Counted from the first letter of the stretch, positions 12,494-27,800 are shown. The stretch is DNA of 64,000 nucleotides from Gavia stellata (GCF_030936135.1 NC_082598.1:8560687-8624686); one strand, 5' to 3'. Notes: generated from the sequence alone by a model not told the origin. Made by a program: numbers and translations.

Positions 12494-12817
12494 TCAGTTG
12501 TTTTCAATCTGCTCTAGGTCCAAGTCCCCACAGTCTAGAGGAAAGATGCCTTCTTCGGTGCTCTCACAATCACTTGTATCCTCATCGCTTTCACACACTG
12601 CAGCTGCTTTCTTATAATCCCTTGTTTTGAAGCTACCCTGGCATGATCCATGATGCCTTACTTCATCCAGCTGTTCTTTCATCGGACTGGAACCGGGGGT
12701 GATGATGTTCATAAGATCATTTGAGTCACATGGGGATGACACAATTGTCTTCATTTGTGTGTCATCATCATCATCTTCATAGTCAAGGGAGCAAAGACTT
12801 TTGGAATTTTTTAAAGT
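12494..12817 (-). CDS. FAM53A: FAM53A last coding exon (residues 312-418 and stop)
   Basis: The acceptor is TTTAATTGCAG|ACTTT, with the exon starting at the complement of 12817; the stop codon TGA is at 12494-12496. It encodes 107 residues: [20 protein letters not shown] (312-331), then SSPCDS, a long polar stretch, and the C-terminus LDLEQIENN. The preceding exon ends in phase 0 with MTR, so the junction reads [15 protein letters not shown], a highly conserved FAM53 junction. The acidic run DYEDDDDDT and the terminal LEQIENN are family hallmarks. The reading frame continues two codons into the intron (MQ), which are not coding. Confidence 0.95.
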   Translation of the reverse strand, partial: TLKNSKSLCSLDYEDDDDDTQMKTIVSSPCDSNDLMNIITPGSSPMKEQLDEVRHHGSCQGSFKTRDYKKAAAVCESDEDTSDCESTEEGIFPLDCGDLDLEQIENN

Positions 12818-15800
12818 CTGCAATTAAAAAAATACATTAATATATTAACCATGACTGTACAGGAGAAGCAGAATAAATTCCTTAAATTCTTGAATGGATT
12901 GAGAGTATGTACTCGAAATCGAAGTACCACATACATTTAAAGTAATCCTGGAAACAATGAAGGGCATGAAGAAAAAGGAAGAACAGTATTTACTTACTAT
13001 GCAATCTGGTTTTGCACAGATATTTTGCCTATGCAGAGTCCCATTAGCGAGAAAAACTACCAGTCCCCTTTTTTATGCAGGAAGATCCAGAAACCTAGCT
13101 TTAGTCAACTAAATGAGGAGCTACAGACACCCAGTTTGGTGTATTAGCTTTCTCACAAATCCAGAGCATAGCGTTTGGTAACAACAGCATTTAGGTCGAA
13201 CAGCTGCAGTGCAGCCTAGTCAACAATTAATTCCTCAAAGTGCCCAAGCATGCAGACAATGAGCCCTTGGGCCTCACCTCAGCAAAAGTCTGCAAGGCAA
13301 CTGACACATTTGGGTAACCTTAAAACAGGAGAAAAATCAAGCTTCTACTGGAAGCGTCTTGCTCCAGAGTTGGCTTAGTTTGTCTTGCATTTGGGTACCC
13401 TTTGAACAAGAGCTCAGGAATTTGAGCAATTCTGTTTAAATGAAAAGTATATTAAAAACAGAGGGGTGCTCACCTTTATTTAGACAAAGGAAGAAGAAAA
13501 GAAAACCTCAATAAATGTGCTACTTCTGTCCCTCAGATAAAGGAATAAAATGCCTAAGCTCCTCATGTACCTGTAAGGGATCCTTGACTAGAATCCAGAA
13601 GCAGCATTTAAGAAAAAACAGAACTGTAGGGACAGCAGGACTTGGATTTTAATAAGAGAAACTTCTAAATTCTGCCTCATACAAGCATGCAGCAAGAGGA
13701 GAGTGAAATAGTTAGGGCTCCTCTCAGAGGTGGTAAGAGCCCGGAGAATAAAGTTGTGCTAGCTTTCAATATCCTATAGTTAAGTAACTCCAGTCTCACG
13801 CACACACAGCCATCGTTCTATTACAAGTAGACCCACAGGGAACAAGACCAACTTTCACACCCATTTTCAGCTTCCTCCCCCAATTTGTCACTTCTTAAGC
13901 ATTTTCTATTTGTTGATGTATTCAGATGAAATAGGAATATTGCAACATTCCCAGTATGCTATATTCCAGATGCTCTTCGTGAGCACTGGATAATCTTTCT
14001 ACTTCACCACTGCACATCAGCAGCCGCTGAGCAGCTTACCAATACCTCTGGGTGGTTTTTAAACAAATTTTTTTCACAAATTCAGAAGACATCTGAATTA
14101 GTCACTGTTGCCTGTATACAACTGGATGACCCCTTAGGGCCAGTGTTACATATGGAACATCTTCCAGACAAGCCCACTGCTACTCTGCAAGTTTTGGGCC
14201 CCTCACTACAAGAAGGACATTGAGGTGCTGGAGCGCGTTCAGAGAAGGGCGACGAAGCTGGTGAGGGGTCTCGAACACAAGTCTTATGAGGAGCGGCTGA
14301 GGGAGCTGGGGTTGTGTATTCTGGAGAAGAGGAGGCTGAGGGGAGACCTCATCGCTCTCTACAATTACCTGAAAGGGGGTTGCAGAGAGTTGGGGGTTGG
14401 TCTCTTCTCCCAAGTGACTAGCGACAGGACAAGAGGAAATGGCCTCAAGTTGCGCCAGGGGAGGTTCAGACTGGATATTAGGAAAAATTTCTTTACTGAG
14501 AGAGTGGTCAAACATCGGAACAGGCTGCCCAGGGAGGTGGTGGAGTCACCATCACTGGAAGTGTTCAAGGAACACGTGGATGTGGCACTGAGGGACATGG
14601 TTTAGTGGGCATGGTGGTGTTGGGTTGATGGTTGGACTTGATGATCTTACAGGTCTTTTCCAACCTTAATGACTCTGTGATTCATACAGTTCCTTGGACA
14701 TCCCTACATCAAATCTACACAGAAAATTTGAGGGAAAGCTCAGGTAAAGGTAAAAAGCACTTGAGTTTTGGAGTTCAATCACACAACTAGGCTGAGGAGC
14801 AAACAGCAGTACTGGTATGGGACGGTTGTTCACCATCCTTGGTATCTCTCCATAGGTAGAACACTGCAGCAGTATTCCCCATGCCTGTGCCACATGAACA
14901 CACTTTGGTACAACACTCTTCACTGCTGATCAGAGGTTTGTTATGCCTGTATTGCACACAGCTCTTCTCTTGCTCAAACAACTTTTCTATCTTATAATAT
15001 ATTAGATGATTAGTTAACAAGTCATATTTCACACCAGGAAGATCTAAGGCATAATCTAGTTTGCTTGGACAGACATAAATCAACTCTTAAATGAAGTCTT
15101 GTTTATGCAACTCAAACACCTGCATCGAAAGATCAACTTTCAGAAAAAAAAAAATTACTGTTGACCATAGCTCTGTCAGAAGGAATTCAAAGTCTTCATT
15201 AACCATGGTTAAAACCCACATTCAATTTTGCATGTGACTAGCATCAACAAAATTGATAGCCTTGCATGATCAAAAAGTTTTCTATTTCCAAATTTCACTC
15301 CCCTATGAAAACAGTTTTGGTATAACATACATTCCTGTTTTGAAAACATTTCTATATAGCTCACTTACAGCTTTTTCAAGGACAAACATTTGAGCTCCTT
15401 TTTATGACTAAGAGGTGTGAATGTCTCTCATATTTACTTAAAAGCAAAACAGTATATTTTTGAAGTAGAAAGTGTTAAGGGATATTTTAATCCTAATTTT
15501 ATCTCATTGCTCTAAAAAAACCCACATTTCCTGTTGTGTATCTCCATATAGAGGACCATATTTTCAGTTCGTTAAATCTTATAGTAGGCAATAGGAAGGA
15601 AAGGGATCAAGTAAAGCTTTGAAAGTTCTGCTTTCAATGTTTTAGAAAGGAATTCCCGAGTCCCCCTTCAAAATATCTTTTATTCAATTTACCGCTAGAA
15701 ATTAATCCAACCACACAGCTGTCCTTCTAGAAGGTTTGTGTACATAAATGGAAAATTGCCTGTTAGCTGTACTGTGCTGAAACCACTTGAATGGGAACTT

Positions 15801-18800
15801 TTAGCTGGTTTCAACACAACAGCAAGTGCATTCAACTGGTTCTTTGTTCACCCACTTGTCACAACCGCACCAAACTAAAAATAGGTGGATTTATTATCTC
15901 ACAGCACAATCCCACTTCTTTCACAAAGCAAAAGGTAGAAATTGCAATGCATTCAAGCCCTCTAAACTGCAGCTTTACATGTTACACTGGTACAGTACCA
16001 CACCTTTCAGGCACAATTGTGCTCAGTGGGGAGCCTGCAAGTACTTGCTCAATGGTCCTCATTTTATAAAGGATGCTGGACTAACAAGACAAAAGAGTCC
16101 ACAGTTGGCAACGGATAGAACTCAATCAGCTAAAAGTATTCTTTTGTGCGATGGAAAAAAAAAGAAAAAAGAAACTCAGAGTTTTAAAAAGAAGTGAGGC
16201 GATAAAATGTCTGAATATTAAGAAAAAAAACTTTGTACTGAAAACAATGGCAGGGAAGGAAATAAAAGAAATCTCTCTAGACCCTTGCCATACAAAGCAA
16301 ACAAGGCAGGCCCAGAGTAGCTTGAAAGGAAGCTAATGTCTGTACTCTTTACTAAACCTGCAGTTCAGAAACCCATAATACATCACTTTCCAAATATAAA
16401 AAGCAATAAAAAGGTTGTTTTTGTTTTACTAACAAAACTAGAGCATTTGCTACAGTAGTCAAGGGAAAAAATAAGTCATTTATGTGCATGAAAACCTAGT
16501 GTATAATGGGAGCAGCAGTTCTCATGCTTCTTCCCCATGCCCCCATCATACACCAAGTCCACCCGTTTTCCCCCCTCAGTTTTGAATGGGGGTGGAAGAC
16601 ACAGCTGCTCTGAAGAGGTGCAGCTGCAGCAGCTGGCACAACATGAGGAGCAGAGGAAGCCTGAAACCACCAGAAGCCCCTAAGCCCATCCTACTGCTTC
16701 TCAGCACTAGTCATCATGACAGGATGGGCTGCTCCCTGAAGCCACAGGCTTAGGAAGAGAGGGAATTCAATCGGATAAATTAGACTAATTACCTGGCTTG
16801 CTTTCTGTCCCATCCTGAGACTTTTGCCTATGACTGCACAACACAAGATATGCTGCTTTAAGAGATAACAGTCAAGAAACCCTATGTGCAGACAAGGTCT
16901 CTACCAGGGATATGAAAGATGTGGATGATGCAGTGGTCCTCATAATGAAGACATCCTGGAATTTCCTGGAATATCAGCAACTAATCCAAGCGTAAAACAC
17001 TGAAGAGGCAGCCTGAGCATGGAGCAACACATGGCTTTTTCTGTTGCTTCCCTGTACCTAGCCAGTCAATGAAGACAGTGAAGGAGCAAGTTAGATGGGC
17101 TGCATTTCCCTTTAAGGGCTTCACAGGTCCTTATTTCACTGCCCGGACTTATGTTTTCTATAGATTAGTCAGACTGGCTCAAAATCAAATGCCTTTATTG
17201 ATGGTAACTCATACCACAGTTAAGTTTAAGATCAGAAGCATCCCATACATCATGATGTGTTCGTATCTCAGACACTAACCTATTTCCCTCCCCCCCAAAG
17301 AGGTTACAGTTTAGCGTCAGCAATAATGAAGTCCAACCATGGTACAAATTCATTACATTGAAGAGACTTCATTTAATGAAGCTAAGAGGGAGACTTAAGG
17401 AAGGACTTTAAATTAGAAGACCAAACTGTCACAGAAGACTGGTCCTAAGCAGCTCATTGAATCATGTTGAAAACTGCCTTCTGAACATACTGACTGACAT
17501 CACATCCTACCACAACTACATGTGAACAGCGTCCCTCCCTGTAGACTGAATTTTCACTTCATGCATCTAAATTACTTGCATGAATTGTCACACGTAATGA
17601 TATTAAAGTTGGACACATGTACAGCATTTATTGTAAATCATAAGAAATCTCAGCTGGTTGTATAGATTAAAAATATCCCATCACAGTCCTAATCTCTGCA
17701 TCTTCTACTATATGCATAAAGTGAAAGATAGTAAGAAAAATGCTGTGTTTATGCAAGAAACTAATACTCTTATGGAGTAAAGCTCTTGATGTTTGACTCT
17801 GCCTTTTCTGTCTTGAATAGCACGGAGCATTTTGTGAACACTCCAGTGTTAACAAATAACCTTAAAGAAGCTTGCAGTTGAGAAGAAATACTGCTTCATT
17901 GGTATGAATGCTGACAGCAGAAAAACAATATAGTATTCTTCATAATGTTATATGCTTGAGGCTTGCTAATACACTCTAAAAGTTAAAAACAGTTAACTGG
18001 GAAAGAGTTTCTCCCTGCTCAAATAAGAAATCAAAAGGTGTAGAAATACATTAAGTTTCTAAATTCAAGCATCTAAAAAAATACTTCAGGTCAAAAACCA
18101 TTGCCAATTTTTAAACTATGCATTTGAAATAACCAAGAGAAGTCATTTTTTTCTTGTATTAAGCTACAAACCAAGTAGTTAACAAAAAAACATTTCTATT
18201 TATGTATTTTTGTGGAAACAGAATCACATCCCTAGAAAATTCCTGACACCTTCATGAGCAAAATCTAATCTTTGATCAAATTAACTTTGGGAACCAAACA
18301 TACTGTTCACTTTTTGCAGCTCTGCAGTTATCCCTCATTTTTCTGGAAATTTTACATGTATTTTTATATTCAAAAATGCAATTCTTATTTCATCATCTAT
18401 AACTAGGAAGCAGAAAAAACATGGAATACTGGTTATGAATGCGAAAACAAACAGAAATGATGCCATGTAATTAGACCCTTAACTGTAATAACCATTCCTT
18501 ACATCAGAGAAAATTACTGCTGCAATTCTTGTAGTCAAATAAGGTAAATCCTACTTGCAAAGCCAAAGACCTAGTTAAAAATCAATACAAGCTGACACAC
18601 AGTAGTATGGCTATGACTTGAAATGAAAGTTGTTCAGTACTTTGTCTCTGCTCTATCTTCAAAGGTTATTTTAATTTTTTAGATGTAGGTGCCCAGGAAG
18701 AGAAGTAAACTGACATCAACTCATTTCACATCAGATGCTAAACAGCATCATGAGGTAACAGGCTTTCATCTTCCACTAGCCAGACTGTTCTAGATTTAAG

Positions 18801-21800
18801 CATGCAGTATTCTGGTGTAGTCTACCATGAAAGTTGATCTATTTATTGGCCTAGATTTTTATGCTTATATTCTAAATTGTGCCACAGTATCCTTGTAAGT
18901 CTTGTTTATGAGCTGTAAGAACTTGTGATTTAATTTGGCTTTTTATTTAGTGCTATTAGTTGAAAAAATACTATGACTTAATGAAATAGAAATATTTACA
19001 TGAAATGCTGAATCTGTCTAATTATACTCATATACGCAAGAACACAAGGCTGTTCATCACATGAGATAACTGACAGAAACCACTGGAATAGTTAAAGTCC
19101 ACAATGAAAAAAACAAAATGCAAAGACTGGAGGGGGATTGGGGGTCAAGTTCTCTGCCTGAGCACCACTGCAGTCCACACACATCGGTTAACCATACTGG
19201 TGGGGAGACTGGGGAACACTCATGCACTGCAGCCTTCAGACCTGTAGAGCAGCCTACTCATTTAGCTAGGAAACTTTGTAAGACCCAATTAAAGGAATTT
19301 GATGTGATAGCAATGATAAGTAGCCAACGTGTGAAGTCCAAGGCATGGCAGATCGCAAACACAGCAGGGATTACAACCACCACAGATTAAGTTCAGCCTC
19401 AACACCTGCTTCCTCCTTGCCCTAAAGTCAGACATAAAGATTATTCATGATAGGCACTCCACATATGAAATTAAATTTCACACTCAAACTAAATATCCTC
19501 TCCACATCTTTTCCTTGTAGTGGTTTGGAAAGACCATCTAAACAACTGAGGAGAAAACCCACAGGCCCCCTCAGAGCTATAAGCTCACCCCTCATGTGCT
19601 TAGTGTGCACATGTGCTCAATTAAGTTCCAACATTAAGTAACATAAGAAACTAAGGAATTTCAGCAGATTGAAAAGTTTGTCAGCCTAAAGGTGTTTCTC
19701 TAAACTGGATTTAAGCAGACAAAACACTACAACTGTTTTTTATTCATTCCTTTCTAAATTAAATTTTAGATGGATGGGGCAGTTTGGTGCAGGAAACTCA
19801 GGTGCTGGGGTTTAGCAGTTTCTGCAAGTCCAGGACCATTCATCACAGGGTTGACTTTTTTGGTTGGTTTGCTTTTAAAGACAAATTGGAAGCTAAAGGG
19901 GAGTTAATGCAGTACTTCATGTAATACAGTCAAGAATACGATTCAACACCAATACTTACATGAAGAGGGTGAACATAAAGCAATTTTCCCCTTAGATAAA
20001 ACCCAGGCCAACATTAAACTGCATTTTTAAAAGTTTACAGTATGGAATTTTAATTGAGATGTTGGCATCTTACATTTTCTAATTCAGTGGATTTGTGAAC
20101 TGCAACCTTTTACCTCTCCTCTTTAAGTATAAATGATGCAAGCTTTTACCCTAAGAATGTGGAACTACACTCTACAAACATCAGGCCTATTTCACCTGCA
20201 TGTAATTAAGTAGAAAATGTTTCAACTATTCTTAGTACCAGTCCAGCAAGCATAAATACCTACAGATGCTATGAATTATTCCATTAACTAAACCAGAAGA
20301 GGCTCACACAGTAGATTTAACTGTTCTGAACTGGCTGATAAACAATATAGTGTCAAACAAAGTGGAACTTAATGACATTTGCTTTGTTCAGCTGAATAAT
20401 ACAGTACAAGACTTTGGCTAGGGAGAAAGAAGATTAAGCCAAACAAGACAACTACTAGATAAAGCAGCAGTGTTCGTCTGCAATGCACTGATGCATTAGA
20501 ACAGAGGTTTCCTCAAAGGGAAAGAAGCACCACAGAAAAAGACTTGAAAGGGCACTGAAATAGCAAGAACAGTGGCCTAGAAGATGGGTTCTAGCTCTGT
20601 TCTTGCTTAGGCACCAGCTGCAGCCTGGGGTCTCTTGCAGGACCAAAGCAATTGCTCTGCCTTAAGGGAAACAACTGTCTTCGCACACCTTCATCTAGTT
20701 ATTTTCCTACTCCCTGCTTGACCCTGAACATGTCTCTAATATATATATATATAGTGGATTTATCCAGCTGGATAAACCAAAAAGCTGGACAATGTGGAAT
20801 TGGGCCTCTACTGTGCTTGAGCTGCACAAGCTCGAGAGGCTTCAACCTGGCAAATTCACATCAGCCAGCTGCATTAATGAGTGATGGTGTGAGGAACAAA
20901 CAGCTGCACCATTTCTGTTCATACGGGGATGAGGAACACATCTGGTTTTGCAGTAGAAGGGCACAGAAGGAAACAATGTAAGCACGTGCTCTCTCCCAAC
21001 AGAAGTGATTCATGTTTTGCCAGAGTTGTTCCACCTTTTCCGACTAAAGGACTTTTGCCTTTCGTTTCAGAAAAGAAACACAGGGTCTGGAAACAAGAAA
21101 CAACTTAAAGTGCATATTACCATCTTCATTAATAATACAAAGAAATTATTTTAGAGACTTAGTTTAAGTAATGTCTAATTCATAGAGATTTTGGAAAGAC
21201 GCACCTAGTTTTCTGCATTTTAAACTGGGAAATAAGGAAGCATGCTCACATCATTAACATGAGCTACACACACATCCCTTCACATAAACATTTACTAACA
21301 TACTTCACAGTTGCTCAAAATGAGCAATACAAGAAAACTGCTTAACAAGAATACGATTGCTTGCAGTATCATCTCTCAGTTCAGTATTCAGGATCCAAAA
21401 CCAAAGACCACCCCGGGGAGCCAACACCTTCTAATGCATTATTCCTCTGACAGAGGAATTAACAGATTTGCATAGCACCATCAGCTCTGTAACAACATAA
21501 ACAAAAAAAGGTTACCTCCAAGCCCAGGAGTTTTACTAGGTTTCCAGATTTCTAACTAGATATATTCAAACAAGAGAAAAAAGCTGTAACCGTGCTTCCA
21601 CAAAACTCCTAATAATCAGTCACATTTTGAAGTTCACTTTACCATGCCAAACCCTGTTCTCAAGTAACAGGGTTTAAGTTGACTGATTATGCACCAGAGT
21701 AACACAGGACAGGATTTGACCCTTGTGGCTTCAAAACATGACCATATTGGCTTCATTTCCTGCCGTTTATGTGTCATCTTTTTTTATAGAGAACTTCTAT

Positions 21801-24800
21801 TCCTGAGCAGTTTAGCCAAGGTCTTATTCCTTCACTACTTTGCTATGAGCTGCAAACAATTACTTTCACAAGTGAATCACATATGCACTAATTTTTGCAG
21901 AGTACACCCACGTACCAACTTCTCTTAAAATTCTAGCATGCTCATTTTATTTTTTATCCTCAGGTCAAATAAGCTGATACGATGGGTCAAATTTATAAGA
22001 AATTAGAGAAGTAAACTCCAAATCCTGATTTTAAGGCTGCCCTCATTAGTTACTGACAGATGTCAGCCTCACCTATATTATTGGGTTATGCTGGCACTCC
22101 ATCATAACTAGCATTTTAAGGGATTCTATAATTGGGCCATAAAGTTCACTTCTGCCAGGGAAGGGGGATGGGAGAGAAGGAAACACGACCTCAGCTTGGG
22201 AACAGTTCCCCCTTCTTCGGACTAATTTTCCACTACAGAAATACTTGTCCAAAACAAAGCCTTAAGATCTTGTTATACAAGTGCACACAGGCACGCATGG
22301 GTATATACACGTGCAGACAAAGTATGAGTGCCATTATGAATCTTTTGCTCGACTCAATGCAAAAAACCACAATTTAACAATAAATTCTTGCAGGAGCATT
22401 AATTCAAACTGTAGGTGGACTCTCGCCACTAATTATTTCCAGAGACAAGTTAACTTCAACACAACACATTTGTTTAGAAACGACAGAATTAGCACTGTTC
22501 ACCTTCAATCTCTGATACCTGGACTGCATTTTTCTAGCTTAGTTTGGATTGTGGACCATTTTGAACATTTCTGAAACTATGGGGCTCAGGAAGCGCGCTC
22601 TCGACATCAAGTGGCAAGCCTGCTATAGATTTTTCAATACTGAGTCAACTTGCACTAAAACTTCTGTTTGGTAGATACGATTTGGACAAGTTTCTTTATC
22701 GGTTCAAATACCAAAGCTGACAACACTTCACCAGTTGATGCTCAACATGTTTTTTTAAAAAGTTAAGTCAGGAAACCACATATGTGGTCCTTTACCCTTC
22801 AGCTGCACTGAAAGACAACAATACATGTTTTAAAATGCATCATACCAAGTCAGAAACAAAGTATAAGCAGCTTCTGTGTAAAACAGAGTCAACATTCAAA
22901 ATCCTAAAGCACTGCAGTAACACTAAAACTGAGCTCAACTTCTCACTGTATGGCCAACTTCAGTTTTCCTCTACTTAAAATCAGAGTTCGCATGAAAAAG
23001 CTGTAATATTCCAAAAGCTATATATTCAAGTATTACACACACTTTGTTTTAAAGACTCAAATTTGTTTATACTTACCACAACTTGCAAGCTTCCTAGCAT
23101 ACCATAAAAGCCTTTTAAGTTTTAGTCACACAGTTACTACTGTAATGAAAACTGAAGTCAGGAAACTCATCAGAAGTCTCATTTATTTAAAATTCAATTT
23201 CTGGTAATACTTAAGTTTTATTGCTGAAGCACATATCATCATCAGCATGTAAGCAACTGAGTACGTTCAAGCATATGAACAGATCAGCTATTTGATTACC
23301 TGCAGCTAACCTTAACACTAAACCATCACCTCCCAGATCACTTATGAAGAAGATGTCTGCTTATAACTGTACTCCATTAAAAGTCACATCTAACAGCAAC
23401 TTAAAAAACCCATACACACTTCAGTTTGTATACACTTGAAAAAGGGCATGTAAACAAGTCAATATTTCCCATCCTAATGGAAGAACAAATTGGCATCGCT
23501 AATTGATGTAGATAAATTCAAATCAGTTCATTTTCACATGCTTGAGACATCTGTTTTGCTTTTATCACACCTATGTACCCATATATACATGCAGCAGGAA
23601 CTGATCTATGCAGTGCAAGACTAACAAAAGACAAAGTGACAGTTAAACTTAAGACTTTCCAAAGTGATTTTAATAAACATCGCTGCAGAGAAAAACCTCA
23701 GGTCAATCAGTTTGGTTTAGCTCTCTTTCAGAAGATGATGCATCAAGTCAGAAAGCGACTGTCAGAAAGCAAGGGGAAGTTTCAGAACAGATAATATTTC
23801 AAGTATGGAAGACCAAAGCCTAGTTTAAAAGGCTCCTTCCATTCTGGTACCAAAAAGATGCACTGATCTATTAACTTGATTACCATGTTATTACAAGAAT
23901 ATTGAATATTAAAAGAATCCCCTCTCCCAAAAGTACCCCTACTTAAACTCAAAAAGGTATAACTCATTTTCTAATAAAATTTAAAAATTACACTGGGATT
24001 TCATTTTTTTGTCAAGAGATCTGGAAAAAGTTCCCATATCAATGATAAAACGCTACACTACTCTTCTGCTAGCCACCATCTCTTGCAATTTTAGAGCAAG
24101 AGAAAAACCTAATCTCCTGCCACCTGCCAAAACCCAGATGGTAAAACCTGAGAAAAGTGCTCTCACCTCTCTTTAAACCCTCTGGTGCAGCTTGGGCACA
24201 TTAACTGTAAGTACCCTATATATAACACTGAATCATAGCTCTTAACTCAATATTGTATTGTATTCCAAACAACATCACCAATAATTTTAGCATAATCCAA
24301 TTTTATGACAGGCTAAGTAATAATTAAAAAAGAAAATATCCACAGCTGGCTGAAACCTGGCTTGTGAGTTAATAGATGGCCCCTTTCCTCATAATGTCAA
24401 ATGCAGCTGGTCTGGTCCTCATTAGCTCTTTCAACAACGAATACTTACTTGTACATACAGGAACTTGCCAGAAAGGAAAAGCAAATCTGCAGCAGATATT
24501 AAGCTGCCTCCTCCTCTTATAGCAAACTACTTACAGAAAAGTACCATAAACATACAGAGCTAGTTTCAGGTATGACAAAGCAACACAGTGCTCTGAGAAG
24601 CTCCAGCTATTTGCAAGACATTTGTTACAGAACACTATTTACAGAAGAGGGGGGAAACCTCTATCCTTAATGAGATTTCCTTTCCTTCACTATGCTCAAG
24701 GCTTTAACCCCCTCACTGTCAGAGCACAGGGAACCCCCAGCACAAGGGCTCACTTCATTAAATGCCATTTTGGGCCTGATTTCACATTGTGACCCACTCT

Positions 24801-27800
24801 GCTGATGCAAAGAAAGCAAAAGGCCAGATGCTCTCTGTGCCTGCGCCCTCAGTAGCGTTTCATTCACTACTCCAAAAAACTTGCAGGCATCCATTCAAAA
24901 CCAAGTACCCCCAGCCTGGTCTGTCCCGTCACAGGACAAAGTGCTGGCTTGTCTTTAGCCCACTTTTGATGCTTGCCTATCATCTCCCAGCCCAGCCTAC
25001 TCCTATCTCCTTTCCTTCTTCCCAAGCCTGCTGGAACTTTAAATGGACGCCCTCCATGGCAACAATAGATAGAAAAGGAGCCTTTGATTGTTCATGCGTT
25101 GCGGAAAAGAAAGGAGGAGATTCATCCTGGCTGCGACCTAGCAGGAACTCATCAAGCCCGGCTCCCCTTCCATTGCAATGGGATGCCTGAGCCTGGAGCT
25201 ACTCATTCAAGCTCCCTGCATCTACATTTTCCATTCAAAGAGGATGAATTCTTCAGGTTTCCCCGTTAAGGAATTAAATGTTGATCCTATGAATGAAGGG
25301 CAACACCAAGCTTGGAAAGCTGCCAAAGGTTCTGTAACAATCAGCAGTCTGGAGTTAATTCAATACTTATTGATATCCAGCAGGATTTATAGCTGCATTA
25401 TTTAAGGAAAAAAAGCACAGAGCCATATTTAGATCCTGGTAATAAACTATTTTTAGCACCATCTGTTTTTCTAGTTTGTTCCCTTGCTTAGGCAAGAACA
25501 TACTTTTACCCAGTTCCCTCTTCCTTATCCATTTAAAAGAATCCACAGAGCCTAAACCAAAGCACAAGTAAGGATCACGCTGAATATTTATTGTGCGGCA
25601 ATCCTCCTAATCATGTTTTGGAAATCAAAATTGCTGACTAAGGACAGTCTTGGGCTGACGCAACAGTAACTGAAGGCAACACATACAAAACTGAGGAGAC
25701 TTTTTTAATGCAAGGGGCAACATGTTTCACACAAAGGTGGTTACTATCTGGAAAGAAACAACTGATCATTAACTGCATTAAGCCATCTGAAAAGTGTTCA
25801 CACTCCTAGCAGGGCTTTTCTGGGCAATAGTTGCCAAGTTTCACCCTCATTAAACCCACAGATATTTTGTCACAAGTACCTTCTGCCAGGCCAGGCTGCT
25901 GTTAGAGGGGGAGACAGGAATCATAAGCAGCTGCTGCAGACACCTTGCCTCTGCGAGATGAGGTGTTTCAAGCTGCAGCTGCCACCCAGGCAAAAGCACC
26001 CCCAAACCTCAAATTACCTCCTGAAGCTTACATTTGTACTCTGCTTTTAGTATGGGACATGACGCTGGTGGCCTCCACAGCATGACAAGAACAGAGTGAA
26101 GGGGTTGCTGGTTCCTTGAACTCCGAGTGAAGCAAAGGCTTTGGGTACTTGCATATTGATTAAGTTCTCAGAAACACACTTGAGAGCAACAATATATTCA
26201 TCTTATCCTCCTGACTCTCAAAAAAGTTTCCTCTTTACCCAAAATAGTAACACAAATATTTGAAAACCTTACTGTTAACTGTGTCAGATTAAGAAATTTT
26301 ACTTTAGAGCAAGGCAGAAAACTCATCTAAAATAAAAGCTCATGGAGTGCTTACTCTTTGCAAAGGGCAGTAGCAGTAAGGGTTGCAAGCTGGTTTACTA
26401 GGGCTTGCAGCACAAGTCAAGCATTCCCGGGAAGTAGAAGACATGCAGCCAACAACAAAAGCAAATCCCAGCACATAGCACATAGGTCAATTAAATTCTA
26501 CAAATGTGTAACAGAAGCATACAGCCATTATAATGGGTTCCAACAAAGAGTCCTGAGGACGTTGAAACTTTCAAGCAATCAATATTATCGATTAATGTAA
26601 CATTCATTTGGCACTGGCATTAAGTGACAATAATTTTAGAGTATGAAGGAGCTAGCAGCCCTGGGAATGCTTCCTTCCACTCTACCGCTTCTTTCAGTGG
26701 AGAAAACCAGGCACAGCACTTCTCACAGCAAGTACAACAAACTGCCAGGTAGACGGAAGGGCTACTTGGCAGTGTGACACAAAGTCGAGCCTTTCCCAGG
26801 ATCAGAGCCAGGATGCTGAAGCCTGCTCCTGGTGAGAAGCATCCCCATACGCCCTAGCAGCAAGCCCTGCGCCCCATCTGCCAGACAAAGCTCAGGGCTG
26901 CTACCAACTGATGTGCCGAGCGGTCTGTCCCTCTCAAGGGGAAAAAGCTCCAGATCTGTGCTGCTTTGACAGGACACGTTTCAAAGGACAGTCTGCCTCA
27001 ACTGAGAGGAGTTCAATAAAAACCGTTCAAAGGAGAGAATCAAAGTCTGCAGTACTTTCAGTGGCCATATAAAGCACATGGACAAAAGCCAACATATACA
27101 GTAACTGTCGCAGTAAATTCAAGAGCTATTGCCAAGTATGTTTAAGAGTAAAAACTAAGCTTGCAACTTGTAGTTCAAGTCCCTAAGGCTGTTGCATAAC
27201 CTGCAAATACATTACAACATGAGAACAAATTAATACTGGTGATTAACCAGGAATGTAATCGGAGGATCTGGAAGTCTTCAAAAATGCAGCTTGTTGCAAG
27301 CATTGTACCAAAACATCTAACTTTCATGTGGGCAAGGATACTCACTTGTGTGTGCTCAGTATCGTCATATATAACCATGCACTTTTACAGATTTGGAAGG
27401 TGTAAAAGGAATAAGGTAGGTTACAAAGTTTACACCTTATTAGCCAGCACATATGCTTATTTAGTATGATTATGCATTAAGACAGGACTATAGGGACACA
27501 TGAATTAGTCTCAGAAAGCAATTGAAGAAGATGATGCAAAAAGAGCCAGGATAAAGCTTGTTAGGATCTGCCCATCCACCCTTCCCTTGCACACCAGATG
27601 GCAATGGAAAGACAACAGTTATCTGTCCCTAAAAATCAGTGATCACAAAGAAAGGACTTTGTGATTAACTCTCAAGTCCATACCCATTTGAGAGATGGCT
27701 GGATGCCAGCAAAGGGAACTGTGGCAAGTCAGAAGAGGCTGTACAAACTCCATTTATACCCTAATCCACACAGTGATCTATCTCTCCCCTCCACCCCAGT

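Noticed and set aside
14365..14598. Minus-strand open frames across 14180-14598
   Set aside because: They are the antisense shadow of the CR1 ORF2 remainder.
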